In this document: positions 1 through 11,500 of the stretch, one piece after another
Position numbering within the stretch: the first letter of the stretch is position 1
How the letters are laid out: the number at the start of each line of letters is the position of its first letter
Notes under the pieces: generated by a model
Database searches by the model: none
What the model saw: the letters and a program-made list of their open reading frames with translations, nothing else
What the model was told of the DNA's origin: nothing
Program-made: the position numbers and the translations under genes
Assembly: GCF_022605165.1 (NCBI RefSeq)
Contig: NC_063068.1
Coordinates: 2,604,001 to 2,668,000 of the forward strand
Reading direction: 5' to 3'
DNA length: 64,000 bases
From: Purpureocillium takamizusanense
Lineage: Eukaryota; Ascomycota; Sordariomycetes; Hypocreales; Ophiocordycipitaceae

Positions 1-1429
1 GGCGTGACGGCCAGCTCGACGGAAGAGGCCCTCCGCGCGTGTGAGGCCGGCGCGACATATCTCGGCCTCGGCACCGTCTACGCCACGCAGACGTACGTGA
101 CGCAATTCAACTCTTATCTCACTGACGCTTCCCTCTCAACCGTCATCATCATACTCCCCCATTTAGCTTACACCTCACGTTTTCTCTCTCATAGCAAAAA
201 GGACACAAAGGCCATCATCGGCCCTCACGGCGTTCGCGACATCCTCGCCGCCCTCGCCGCCGCCGGGCACGCCTCTGTCCCCACCGTCTGCATCGGCGGC
301 ATCAACGCCTCCAATGCCGGCGACGTCCTCCTCCTCGCCGCCGCCGCCACCACCACCACCACCACCAGCGGCAGCACCCCGGCCAAGTCGCTCGACGGCG
401 TGGCCGTCGTCAGCGCTCTCGTTGCGGCCCCGGACCCCGCCGATGCCGCGCGCCACCTCCTCGGCCAGGTCCTCCGCGCCCGCGTCCCCGACGTCGTCCG
501 CAGCGTCGCCGCCACGACCCCCCTGTCGCACAACATGACCAACCTCGTCGTCCAGAACATCGCCGCCAATGTTGCCCTCGCCGTCGGCGCAAGCCCCATC
601 ATGGCGAATTACGCCGAGGAGGCTGCTGACCTAGCTCGCCTAGGCGGCGCCCTCGTCGTCAACATGGGCACCGTTACCCCTGACGGGCTCAAGAATTACC
701 TCCAGGCGCTCAAGGCGTACAACGACGCCGGACGGCCTGTGATCCTCGATCCGGTCGGGTACGTAACTTATCCTCGCCGTCCCACTGCTGCCCGGACGCA
801 GCACCTTCCTTGGTCGCGCCGTTTTCTGACCATGCTCCCCCTTCAGAGCCGGCGCTACCGCCGTCCGCCGCTCGGCCGTCGAGACGCTCCTCTCCTCGGG
901 CCGTTACGCCGTCATCAAGGGCAACGCCTCCGAGATGCTCGTGGTGCGTGGCGGCTCCGGGCCCCTCGCCCAGCGCGGCGTCGACTCCACGTCGCAGCTC
1001 ACCCTCGCCCAGCGCGCCAGCCTCGCCCGCGATGTCGCCCGGCGACACCGCTGCGTCGCCCTCGTCACGGGCGCCACCGACCTGCTCAGCGACGGTCGCC
1101 GCGTCGTGCGCGTCGACAACGGCCACGAGCTGCTCGGCATGATCACTGGCTCCGGCTGCACCCTTGGCACCGCCGTCAGCGCCATGGTCTGCTCTCCCGT
1201 CGGCGCCGCGGAACCTCTCGCCGCGGCCGTGGCCGCCACCGTCATGTTCGGCATCGCGGCTGAGATGGCCGCTGAACGGCCCGAGGTCAGAGGCCCGGGC
1301 ACCTTCGTGCCTGCCTTCCTCGACGAGCTGTATAGCATTCGCAAGGCCACAGCAGCGGGCGATCTGCGTTGGCTAGTGCTGGCAAAGGTGCAGGCCATCG
1401 ATGTTCCTGAAGATGACGCCTCTCCATGA
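1..1429 (+). CDS. THI6: Thiamine biosynthesis bifunctional enzyme (TMP pyrophosphorylase / hydroxyethylthiazole kinase), 5' truncated by window
   Basis: Joined exons <1..92, 195..758, 847..1429 give 412 residues; the start lies upstream of the window. Residues 1 to about 130 are the C-terminal part of a thiamine-phosphate synthase barrel (GVTASSTEEA, GLGTVYATQTKKDTK, VCIGGINASN). The rest is a hydroxyethylthiazole kinase: NMTNLVVQNIAANV, ASPIMANYAEEA, DPVGAGATAVRR across intron 2, and ITGSGCTLGT, which holds the catalytic Cys region. GPGTFVPAFLDELY closes the protein as in fungal THI6. The enzyme couples the pyrimidine and thiazole moieties into thiamine phosphate and salvages thiazole. Both introns have GTACGT-type donors; intron 1 is 102 bp, a multiple of three, and so reads through without a stop. 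An Ala/Thr-rich insert (about residues 80-100), encoded by a CCACCA-type run, sits in the barrel domain. No riboswitch could be sought because the 5' end is missing. Confidence 0.95.
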
Positions 1430-1914
1430 CCGGGCTGACAGTTCTCTCTTCTTTCGTCCCGGGGGAGCGAGGAAGCAGCATGCGCGGACCTGCAGGTTTG
1501 GATAGACAAAAGGCCTAATGAAGCTATGAGATTATACACCAATAGCATTTTCCAATCCTATGAGAGCCCATGAAATCGTCAAAACGCCAATTGGTAACCA
1601 ATGCCCATGACCATAGGCCCTCGAAGAGCACCTAGCGGGCGGAATGTGTCCAACACCTTGATCCATGCTCGCTGCGAATTCCACCCGTCGCGTGTGTCCA
1701 TTGATCTACGCCATAGAAGATGCTCCCCACGACCGTCCACATACTGCTCGTTGTTTTGCACCGCCCTCCGCACAATGAGCCTTGGCCGCCCGCGTCCCCA
1801 AACGAGGGGTCGAGTCGTTCCTCGTCATTTTCGTATCGCCATCCGGAGCGCCCCGTCAAGAGAAACTCGCTTCGTTGGCGCATCGGTCGAATCCCTAGCA
1901 CCCGCTTCTTTTGG
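1430..1914. other. Intergenic, convergent 3' ends
   Basis: This 485 bp lies between the 3' end of THI6 (+) and the 3' end of the Zn2Cys6 regulator gene (-). It presumably holds both 3' UTRs. No gene, repeat or clear terminator is visible. Confidence 0.6.
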
Positions 1915-3944
1915 TCATTGGGCGCTCAATGTGGCCGCGTTGTCCCCTGCCCCAGCCCACGCCGTCGCACCCGCCGAGTCGTTGACGAGATCCTGCCACA
2001 TGCTGCTGTTCATCTCCGACACAATCTCTTGCGCAATCTCCTGCGCTGTTACGCCGCTCAGCTGCAGCGCAACGAGCTCCTGCGCCGTCCGAAGTAGTCT
2101 CACCAACCGCTCCAGAGGGTCTTCGAGGCCGGCCTTGTCTGCTGTTGACAAGAGCCCGCTCTTGCGCTTGTCGATGATTTCAGACAGGTCATGAATCTGC
2201 TGGCCCAGCATCTTGTCCAACGCGAGCTCTTTGCCAATGTGCTCGAGATTCCAACCCGGCACCCGCAGCGCGAGGAGCTTGACGCCTGTGATGAAGGTAT
2301 AGGCAATGTCGGAAGCGATGAGTGTGAGAAATCGCGGCCTTTCCAGCTCGGAGCCGGCAAATCGAACCTTGAAGAATGCGCGGAGGGATCGAACACAAGA
2401 CCAGAGAAGCTGCAGGCGGTCTGTGAGGGGCATGTTGGAGGAGTTGCAGTGCTGATCGGAGATGGCAATGTCCATCAGAAGCACCTCGGCGATGGCGAGG
2501 TGGCATTGCAAGGTGGCTGGTCGTCAAGTTAGCAATCGCCATAGTTACTTGGCTCACCGAAAGCGGGTCACTCACGATTGTCGGCCAGGCCCTCAGGCAG
2601 GGTGGCACGGAACGTGTCAAGCTGGTCTTGGAATGACTCAACGACCATGGTGAGGGGCAGAGACATTGCCGGCATGGCGGGGTCAAATGCCATGGTGAGC
2701 GAGATGGTCTGCGCTAGTTGCTGAACCTTGACGAGCTTGACAAGGTACTCGTCGGTCGGAAATTCCATGGTGTTTTCCAGTACGCGGCAGCAGGTGTCGA
2801 GTTGCGTCGTATTCATGAAGACATCGATTCGCTTATTGGTGGTGAAAACACTGGAGCTGCGTTAGCCTACGAGTGATTGACTTGGATGAGAAAAGGTCGG
2901 GGCTTACAGAGTGTTGAGGTAGTACGTCCCAGCGTACGCGCGGAGGTGATCGAGGTTGCCGTACTTGCTCTCCTCGTCCTCAGAGCCATATGACATGGAG
3001 CTCAAGTTGACGCACATAGACCGTGCTAGGAACAGAAGGTTGGTAACTTGTGAGCTTTTGAGAGCGAAGTGGAACCTATCATCCTCGTTAGGCTCATGAG
3101 ACAAGAACGTGACGAAGGGGATCTCACCATGCAACAAGAAGCTCGAGACCTTGGAGGAGATCGAGGCTCTTGATGCCATCCACTACCGCAGCCTTGCCGA
3201 CTTCGGCCAGAAGCTCCTCGCCGAGCTTGGCCTGTCGAGCCCCATCAAAGATGCAGCTCACCATCATGATGGCCTTCCACAGGAACGGCCGTGAGCTGCG
3301 CAAGTCTGCGGCGGAGGCATGCTTGGGCACGACGACGAAGGGAAAGAGGTGGGCGAAGGCATCGTGGTACTGCGCCAGCAAGACACCGGCCTCTCCCGAT
3401 AGCGGCCACGGCGAGTCCCATGGCTTGAGGGCCTCAGGACTCCAAGCCGACTCCTCGTCGCCGTCAACGCCCGTGGACGAGGGGGAGGGGAAGAGGTGGC
3501 CGAAGTTGAGGATGTCGCCCTTATCAGCGACCTTGCTGGAAGGGGGCTTTGTGGCAGGGAGGCTGGCGGTGCTGGCCGGGCTGTGCTGCTGCTGTGGGTG
3601 TGACGGGGAGTGGTGGTGCTGACCCTCGAACTGGGAGGAGAGTTCGTTGAGGCGTTTCTCCAGCTCGGCGACGCGGGATCTCTTGGGACGCTTCTTGATA
3701 CGGGGCGGGGCCGGAGGCCGGGAGAAGCAATCCTTCTTGAGGCGGAGGCACCTGCGATCGGCAGGGAACGGGGTCAGAAAGAAGCGTCCGTGTCAATGGC
3801 CTCGACAAGCTGACTGGCGCTTACTCACCTCTCACACTTGGGGCCGCCATCAGCGCGAGGGATACAGCGGGCCTTTGCTTTGGCGCAGGTCGTGCAGGCC
3901 TTGGGGCCCTTTTGCGCCGCCGAGGGGGAGGACGCCGCGTCCAT
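1915..3944 (-). CDS. Zn(II)2Cys6 fungal-type transcription factor
   Basis: Joined exons, in transcript order 3944..3829, 3751..3128, 3075..2908, 2850..2576, 2516..1915, give 594 residues. Near the N-terminus ACTTCAKAKARC is followed by KCERCLRLKKDC, so the six cysteines follow C-x2-C-x6-C-x9-C-x2-C-x6-C, a binuclear zinc cluster. It is followed by the basic linker RIKKRPKRSR and a short heptad-like stretch (VAELEKRLNELSSQ) suited to dimerisation. The middle is the helical fungal transcription factor domain (AQYHDAFAHLFPFVV, CIFDGARQAKLG, MSYGSEDEE, YYLNTLVFTTNKRID). A start at 3944 puts the zinc cluster at residues 17-41; an upstream in-frame ATG at 4055 is possible. The first intron splits the cluster between its fourth and fifth cysteines. 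Target genes cannot be told from sequence. Confidence 0.9.
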
Positions 3945-5361
3945 GATAAGTCGTCGTGTAAGACGAAGAGCGACGGGCCGGAGGCGAGTAGGATGATGAC
4001 TGGGGATGTGTTTGAGGTGGCGGGAGGTAGTTGGAACGGAGACGGAGAGTGACAATGCGAGCTTTGCTTTGTCCAGGTTACATTACAGGTCGCACGAGCG
4101 CCATGATATGTTCGTAGGCATGAAAATATGGCATCGACCGGATGTAAGGAGGAACAGCACTTGAGGCGGCGAAAAGGGACGGGGGGCCAACCATGTATGC
4201 ACCCAGACGGATGGCGGTTGGCTTTATTGCCTTCACAAACGAGCCGTGTCAAGGCTCCACGCAACCCCGCAAAACGCTTGGAAATAGAGAAAGGGAAACA
4301 GGCACATGCTTGAGAACCAGAACCCAGATACTCATCAGAGCACTGACGCTATTTCCTGGGGTAGTGGGCATGACGACGACGGGCTGTGGTCCGATCTGGA
4401 GGCAGCATCTGGTGGGCGGCCCAAGACATGAGCCAGCCGGAGACGCGACTGGACGGTGGAGGGTGGGCGGTCGATGCAACGGCAGCGGAGGTGCAGAATT
4501 GGCCCGGGCCTCCGTGGCGTCTCACGTTGCCTAGGTGCGGGTTGCGAGGAAGAGCGGGGGGGCCGATCCCGTCGTCGAGTCGTGCCAGAGACAGACCTGG
4601 CTGGTGCGTGTGGGATGAATCGGTGGGGTTGGCCAGCGCCAGAGGCACGAGCCTTGCCCCCTTGGCTGAGGGAGGTCCTTTGCCGAGGCAAACCTAACCT
4701 AACCCTTGTGGCCTGGCGTCGTGGGGCACACACTCGCCTCTCAAGCCACTGATGAGGCCTCTGTTTTCTTGTGGCCTCAGGCGCCAACGACGGCCAATGG
4801 CCGAGCAAGGACGATCTGTGCCCTCCACGGACTGTCGGACTGCGTCTTTCCAACCCCAAGTCGGTGGCATGCGATGTAATCCGGGGTTCAGTCTGGGGCT
4901 CAGTCTGGGGCACGCAATGATCGCCTTTCCCCAGGCTGCCCATGCACATGCCGGGGCCGGGGCATCGGGAAGCATCTGGGTTCGGGTATCTCGAGTCTCA
5001 CCCGCAGAGTCGTTGGCCATCTCCGAGCGCCCGGCTCCGGAGGGGTCGCCTGCTGTCTGGGCCTGCATCGGTTTGACACCTATTCTTGGGGACTGGCCAC
5101 ATGGTCCTCTTCGTCACCATCTGAGACATGAGGACGGTATTAGTAAAGCATCGTGAGGTGTATTACTACTACGAACGATATCACCCAGTGGCCATACGGT
5201 GAAGCTTTCATCGATTCATGGCGGGAACATCGCGTGTCCCTCAAAAGCTTTCAGTCAATTGGTCAGGTATGAAAGTAACGTCAGTGTCGGCCGCGGCCAA
5301 CGGTAGCAATCCAAGTGTCCGGCTCAACTACCGACCGGCACTTGCATGCTACGGGGACCGC
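3945..5361. other. Intergenic: upstream of Zn2Cys6 gene, downstream of HEM1
   Basis: About 1.4 kb without a convincing gene. It should hold the promoter of the regulator gene (transcribed leftward) and the 3' UTR of HEM1. A 10-bp direct repeat, CAGTCTGGGG, occurs at 4889-4898 and 4901-4910. Open frames here are Arg/Pro/Gly-rich, typical of chance frames in GC-rich DNA. Confidence 0.55.
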
Positions 5362-7270
5362 TTAGGCGGCGGCGCTGGCCACGCGGGTCACACTATGGCT
5401 CTCGCGCGCAAGGAGCGCCTCGGTGAAGCCTTGGCTCGCGTCGCCCGTGGCCTTCATCTCCTGCGCCGCCTCCTCGATGCCCAGCTGCTTGTTCGTCCAG
5501 AGTGGCTGCGCGACGTTACCCGGTTCCCCAACGCCGATGAAGCCGCCCTCGGCAGCCCACTGCGAGGTGCGCTTGATGCCCAAGCGAGTCCAAATCTCGT
5601 CCACAGCGGCCACCAGCTCGTCACGATACTCCTTAGTGTGTCCTGGGGTCGGCGTGATGCGGAGGCGCTCTTGGCCCACAGGCACCGTGGGATAGTTGAT
5701 CGACTGGACGTAGATCTGGTAGTCCTGCAGCAACATGTCCGAGGCAGCTTTGGCAAGCTCCGCGTTGCCAACCAGAAGGGGGATGATGTGAGACGGGTTC
5801 GGGATGACCGGGATGTCCCGCGCGTTCATTTCCTCCTTGACAGCCCGTGTATGAAGCTGCTGCAGACGACGGTCGCCATCGTATTCCATCTGATACTCAA
5901 TCGAGGCCTTTGCCCCGGCCATAGTCGCCGGCGGCAGCGAGGTCGTGAAGATGAACCCAGGGGCCAAGGATCGGATCATGTCCACCAACTTATTGCTGCC
6001 GGCAATGTAGCCGCCAACGCAGCCATAGGCTTTGCCAAGCGTGCCCGTGATGATGTCGATGCGGTCCATGACAGAGCCCGAGGGCCGGCCTTGGCGATGT
6101 GCCTCCCAGTCCAGGTGCTCAGCAACACCAGCGCCATGTGGACCGTACATGCCGACAGCATGCACTTCATCGAGAAAGGTGATGGCACCATACTTATCTG
6201 CCAGGTCGCAAATCTTCTCAATCGGTCCAATTGAGCCGCACATGCTGTAGACAGACTCAAAGGCGATGATCTTGGGGACATGCAGGGGTAGGGAAGCAAG
6301 CTTGGCCTCGAGATCGGCCACGTCATTGTGCTTGAAGACAATCTTCTTCGTGCCGGAATGGCGAATGCCCTGAATCATGGAAGCATGGTTCAAGCTATCA
6401 GAGAGGATGACGCAGTCGGGCAGCTTGCTACCCAGAGTCGCGAGAGTGGCGTCGTTGGCGACGTAGCAGGAGCTGAAGACCAGCGCGGCCTCCTTGGCAT
6501 GCAACTTGGCCAATGTCCCCTCGAGTTCGACGGCATGTTTGTTATGGCCTGAGATATTTCGCGTGCCGCCGGCACCAGCGCCGTACTCATCAAGGGTCTC
6601 GTGCATCTTGTTCAAGACGCGAGAGTTGCGACCCATGCCGAGGTAGTCGTTGGCGCACCAAACAGTAACACGATCCTCCTTGTTGGCCATGTGAGCACGG
6701 GGAAACTCCCTCGCGAGGCGGTTGATGTTGTTAAAATAGCGGTAAGACTTGTCCTTGTGCTTCTTGTCCAATTCAACGTTATAGAAGGCGTCGTAGTTGA
6801 ACTTGCCCGCGTCGTGGGAGAGGCCGGCGCCAACGGCGGGTGCGGCATCCTTGCGAGGGACGGCCATGCCGGGCGGTATACGAGCTACACAGTGTCAGCA
6901 CATCCAAATCGTTCGTTTATTTTGTCTTGGTTGGATGCTCACCTTCATCCCGGCCCTCGAGAATGGGGTTGTCGACGGCCCGGGCCTCCTGGTTGCGGCT
7001 CGTGTGAATGCGAGCCCGATTGGCAGCCGCCTTGCCGTGGCCGGAGAAGGCACGAAGACCAGCGGGGGCACCACCGGTGCGGGCGGACTGCACGGCCAGG
7101 GCCTTGCCCATGACGGGGCAGCGATGGGCGTAGAGCTGCAACTTGGACATGGTGCCGCCGCAGGGCGACGCCTTGGGGCGAGCCGATGTGGACATGGCCC
7201 GCAGCGTGGCGGGCGACGCGGCCTTGAGGAAAGGGCACATGGCCTTGGACTGGCGAAGAACACTGTCCAT
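5362..7270 (-). CDS. HEM1: 5-aminolevulinate synthase, mitochondrial
   Basis: Exons 7270..6943 and 6884..5362 (58-bp intron) give 616 residues. It condenses glycine and succinyl-CoA to 5-aminolevulinate in the mitochondrial matrix, the first step of haem synthesis, with PLP as cofactor. Recognisable blocks are [50 protein letters not shown] and [14 protein letters not shown]; the lysine in the last (about K394) is the expected PLP-linking residue. The first about 110 residues are Arg/Ser/Ala-rich and low in acidic residues, like a matrix-targeting sequence. They contain two Cys-Pro dipeptides, KAMCPFLK and HRCPVMGK, that fit the haem-regulatory motif known from animal and fungal ALAS. The start at 7270 is the ATG that begins this presequence. 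Confidence 0.97.
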
Positions 7271-8540
7271 GATGCCTATACCAGGATCGTGTCCCAAAGT
7301 CCGGGTCGATTGGGATAGTTTGTCGTCGTCGAGACAGATCGAGTGCACGAAGTGGCGGAATATGGTGGGGCGTCGGCGAAGACCGAGCGAGGATTGGGCT
7401 GGAAGAAAGTCGATCAACAGCGCTGGGCTCTGACGATGCTCTGCGCGACAGCGTCGATCGTCGTACGGAGCCCGTAGAGACAACGACACAGGCGAAGCGA
7501 AACAGTCTGGTGAACAGCAAGATGGTTGGGGGGAGGATGGCGATGGGAAACGAGGCGCAGGTTTTTGTCCTGAGTCGATGACTTGAGTAAGTTGCAAGGC
7601 GGGTGCCACCAGAGTGTCCCTCATTCTGCCGTCCACGTGCAGGGGGGTCCCGCCCTCCGAACGGCAGCCGTTCCAGCATGCGAGACACCCACCGACCCCA
7701 CATTTCTTGCGCCGTGACACCCAAGAACAGGCCCTGGAGCCACCATGACACGCCGCCCAACGCGCCATCGCCGCCCAGACCGGCCGACTTTCCAGGGCCT
7801 TCCTCGCCGGACGGCCTAGGTAGGCGGCGGAGGACCGTAATACGCTGTTCCTGATTGGCTGTCCTTCCGGATCCCAGCTAAACCGGGCCGCTAAAATTTT
7901 GGCATGTGAGGTGAGTGCGGGTTTCCTGCAGTCCGAATACGCTGCGCTGCCCTCGCTCACGCATTCCTGTTTCTTGCGTACAAAGTTGGTGCGGAGGAGT
8001 GAGTCGATGGCTCCAATCGTGGCAACACGCATTATTTGATGCCTTCCCCCGACAAGTCGGGTCGGCGGCCTGGAGCCATCGCCCGTGAGCGTGAGCGCAA
8101 CCCACTTCCAATGGAGCCGTCCAAGAGAAATGTGAGGCCACCTCGCCTTTCCTTGTGCAGTATATAGGGTTGTTGAACTCAATACGACCGAATGGATACT
8201 TCATGCACTGCTTCTCACATCGGTCACGCTAGATGCCGCACTCTATACTTCGTTTCGCTTCTTCTGTGCAAGTCCGTGCAATAAAAGGGTATCACAACGA
8301 GAGCAAATGCCGCCAACCATGCTCGCTAATTCACACAAGGTTTGCTCCAACCAGCCCATCCGGTTTCGCCTATCAATTCGACGCGCGGGATCCGCAATCC
8401 CGACTTCCCCCCGAAAACCCGCTCGGCCGCGCCGTCCCTCGTACCACTGGCCTTGTCGAGCTATGCCTTGAATGGGCACATATGGCCGGCATCAGAACGA
8501 GTTCTAGGGGCCCACAGGCTTCTCTCCAGCCCATCATGCC
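7271..8540. other. Intergenic: HEM1 promoter region and SNF2 3' UTR
   Basis: About 1.27 kb between HEM1 and the SNF2-family gene, both leftward. The frame upstream of HEM1 stays open to 8182 but its sequence does not look like protein. A TATATA element at 8161-8166 lies about 0.9 kb upstream of the HEM1 ATG and would need a long 5' UTR to serve it. No other gene seen. Confidence 0.5.
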
Positions 8541-11500
8541 TCAGACGCCCGAACGGCGATACTGGACTCCCTGTTGCCACTGCTGCCTCCTAGCCGCAGC
8601 TTCGCGCATGACCTCGAGGTCCTCTCTCGCTCGTGGGCTCTGCAGTTGGGCGCCAGACACCGAATCGCTGCGTTGCAAGTTCTGCAAGTTCTTTGATCTT
8701 CGTGTTAGCAATTTCCTTGCCACGTACCGACCACGCGCAAGTCTTACACGAGGATCGGCGGCCAGTTCTGCTGCCAGCTGGGCTTTCAAATCACCCTCCG
8801 ACAAACCATTCAGACCGTCCAGCCGACGCTGCAGCTCTTCCGCCGCAGCCAAAGCAACGTACTGCAGCGAGAAGCATCCGGATACCACTGCGAGTGCGAA
8901 TCGGTGGTGGCTTTGGACAAGGTTGTCAAGGAGCCGCCACCGCTGGTCCTCTTTGAGGAATCCGAGGCCGTCCGCCTTGAGATACCGGTTGATGCCCTCC
9001 GCCGCTTTCTTGACTGCCCCCCGTGGCTCACCGCCAACGCCCGGAAATTGCGCTTTCTGCAACTCTTCCAGTGCCTTCCGGAGCGTCTGCTCAAATGCCG
9101 CTCGATCTCGGCTCTGTTTCGGTGGACTGAAAATGGCACGCAGATTGCCTGGAGTCATTACTGGCGTCCGTGGAGTTGACTGGACTTCCGGCGCGTGCGA
9201 GGGTCGACTTGCGATGGACTGGGCAGTGCTCGATGCATCTCCGAAGTAAGTGTTTGTACCAGGGAGGGGCTGTAGCGCTGCTGTCTGCGGCAAGCTATGC
9301 GCTCCCGGCTGGATCGTAGTTTCAGTGTTCGTCGTGGTAGTGTTGCTCGCCCCAGCCTCCACTCGACCTTCATTCTTTCCATGGCCATCTTGAGCACCAT
9401 ATGTGGTCTGAACAGCCTGGGCCGGCTGGGATAAAGCCGCCGTTGGTGGTGCAGAGACCAGCTGAGCCGGGCCGTCGCGATGCATGTAATGCACCGGGAG
9501 CGCGCGGTGGATCTCCAGCCTTCTCTGCTCCTCCTGCAGTCGCTCATATTCCTTCGGGTCTGTGACACGAAGCCGGTTCATTTTCACCATCTGGTCGACC
9601 TCTCGCAACTCTTCAGCCGTCAGGTTGTTCGTCGGGTCCTCTTCCTCGAATGTATCGGTTGAAACAATGAATCGAATTGGTGCCCGCTCCCTATTGGACG
9701 TGTAGCTAATCAGCTTGTCCAGTATCGCGTCTTTGCCGATAAAGTCCGTTAGGTCGCGGGGCGGCACGCGGCGAAGCGGGTGCACTAGGCTTCCCAGTCG
9801 ATTTGACCAGCTAACGGGGTTCTTCTTATCCACAACCCGTGAGGCCAGCTGCGTCTTGAAGACGGCTTTGTTCTGCAGATCCTCTTCATAGGAGCCCGCT
9901 ACCATGAATCGGTAAACGAACACCTCCTTGGTCTGCCCGATGCGGAAGGCGCGACCAATGGCTTGCTGCTCTTGCACAGGGTTCCACTTGTAGTCGAAGA
10001 TGACGACACGGTTGGCTCCGTGAATGTTGAGGCCGACACCACCTGCTGTGGTTGAGACGAGATATACCTCCTGGTCGCCAGTATTGAAAGCTTTGACCAT
10101 CTCCTGGCGCTTTGCAATATTTGTTGATCCGTCCAGGCGACTCACTCTCCGCTTCTGTAGACGCAGGATGTACATCAAGTAGTTCAAAGTCGCCAAAGAC
10201 TGCGAGAAAACGAGTACCTTGTCTTGGACGCGCTTCGCTTCGTCAAGTATCACGCACAAAAGTTCCGCCTTCATCGATAGGCCGACGGCATCCTTATCTG
10301 TATGCGCATGCATCTCCTTGAGCGTAGCTGTCACGACGGAAGCAGGCAGCTTGGATTCCTTCTCAGACTTGCGGTGATCTTCTGCACTGATCTTATCATG
10401 CTCCTCCACGCCACCATGCTTCTGATTCATGGCCTTCTGCATTAAACAGCGTGGATGGTTGCAGAGCAACATGAGGTCGTTCACGATCTTAAAGACGGTG
10501 GCTGACGAAATCTCGCCCTTGAGAACTTCCGTCACGTAGACATCATAGAGCTTCGTCTGCAATTTAGTGGGTGGAATGCAGAGGACAAACTCTTTCTTAG
10601 GCGGTAAATCCTTTTTCAAGGATTGTATCGTGGCGCGATGGATTTTGGGGGCAACCGTCTCCTTCAGCTCTTGGAGCCTTTTCAGAGCCAGTCGTTTCTG
10701 CCATCCAAGGCTGTCTCCCCACAGGCCATCGTGGATGGCGTTGGCGAATCTCTGGCGAAATTCGTCGAGCGTACTCAAGTAGTTGGGAGCAATCCAGTTG
10801 ACCATGCTGTAGTATTCCTCGACATTGTTCGCCAATGGCGTGCCAGTGAGAGCGATTCGACACTTAGTCTTAAATCGTTCGCAGGTTTGGTGCAATTTAA
10901 TGTCCTTATTTTTGAGGTAGTGGGCCTCGTCGGCGACGACAATGTTCGGACTCTCGAGCAACTTTGCTTTCGTCGTCTCGTTCGCGACGATTAAGCGCTG
11001 CAACATGCTGTAGCCGACGACCAAAACGCCACCACTCTGGGCCCAAGCAGCAACAATTTCATGGCGTTCTCCCGGGCCTACCATGGCTGCAACATGGCGG
11101 ATAGGACCGAGCACCTCCCCGGAAGTCCACTGGAGTAGCTCGTCTATCCAGTTGTCCACCAAGCCAGCCGGACACAGCACCAGGGTTTTTGACTCACGCA
11201 AATCCTTTGGTACCTGCTCTCTCGCGGAAGGGTCTGAGGACCGCGCAGCTTCTTGAACAGCAACGAGGAATGTGATGACCTGCATCGTCTTACCCAGGCC
11301 CATGGTGTGGGCAAGGAGACAGCCCTGACGCTGATTATCATCTTGGAGGATGATTTGGTTCCACATGAAACGGACGCCTTCAATTTGATGATCTTTGATA
11401 CGTTTCGCCGTCTCATCGTTGATGTAAAGGAACGCCTCATGGTCTTGCTTAGCTTCGTTGATGATGAGCCTCGTTTTGTTGGAAGGCATATCTGTCGACC

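Noticed and set aside
5218..6234. 338-codon rightward frame
   Set aside because: Lies almost wholly antisense to HEM1, whose protein is strongly conserved; the antisense product has no recognisable domain.
7271..8182. Extension of the HEM1 frame upstream
   Set aside because: The frame is open but its sequence is not presequence-like; the ATG at 7270 begins a proper targeting peptide.
8233..9249. 338-codon rightward frame
   Set aside because: Antisense to the 3' part of the SNF2-family gene; Arg/Ser-rich without motifs.
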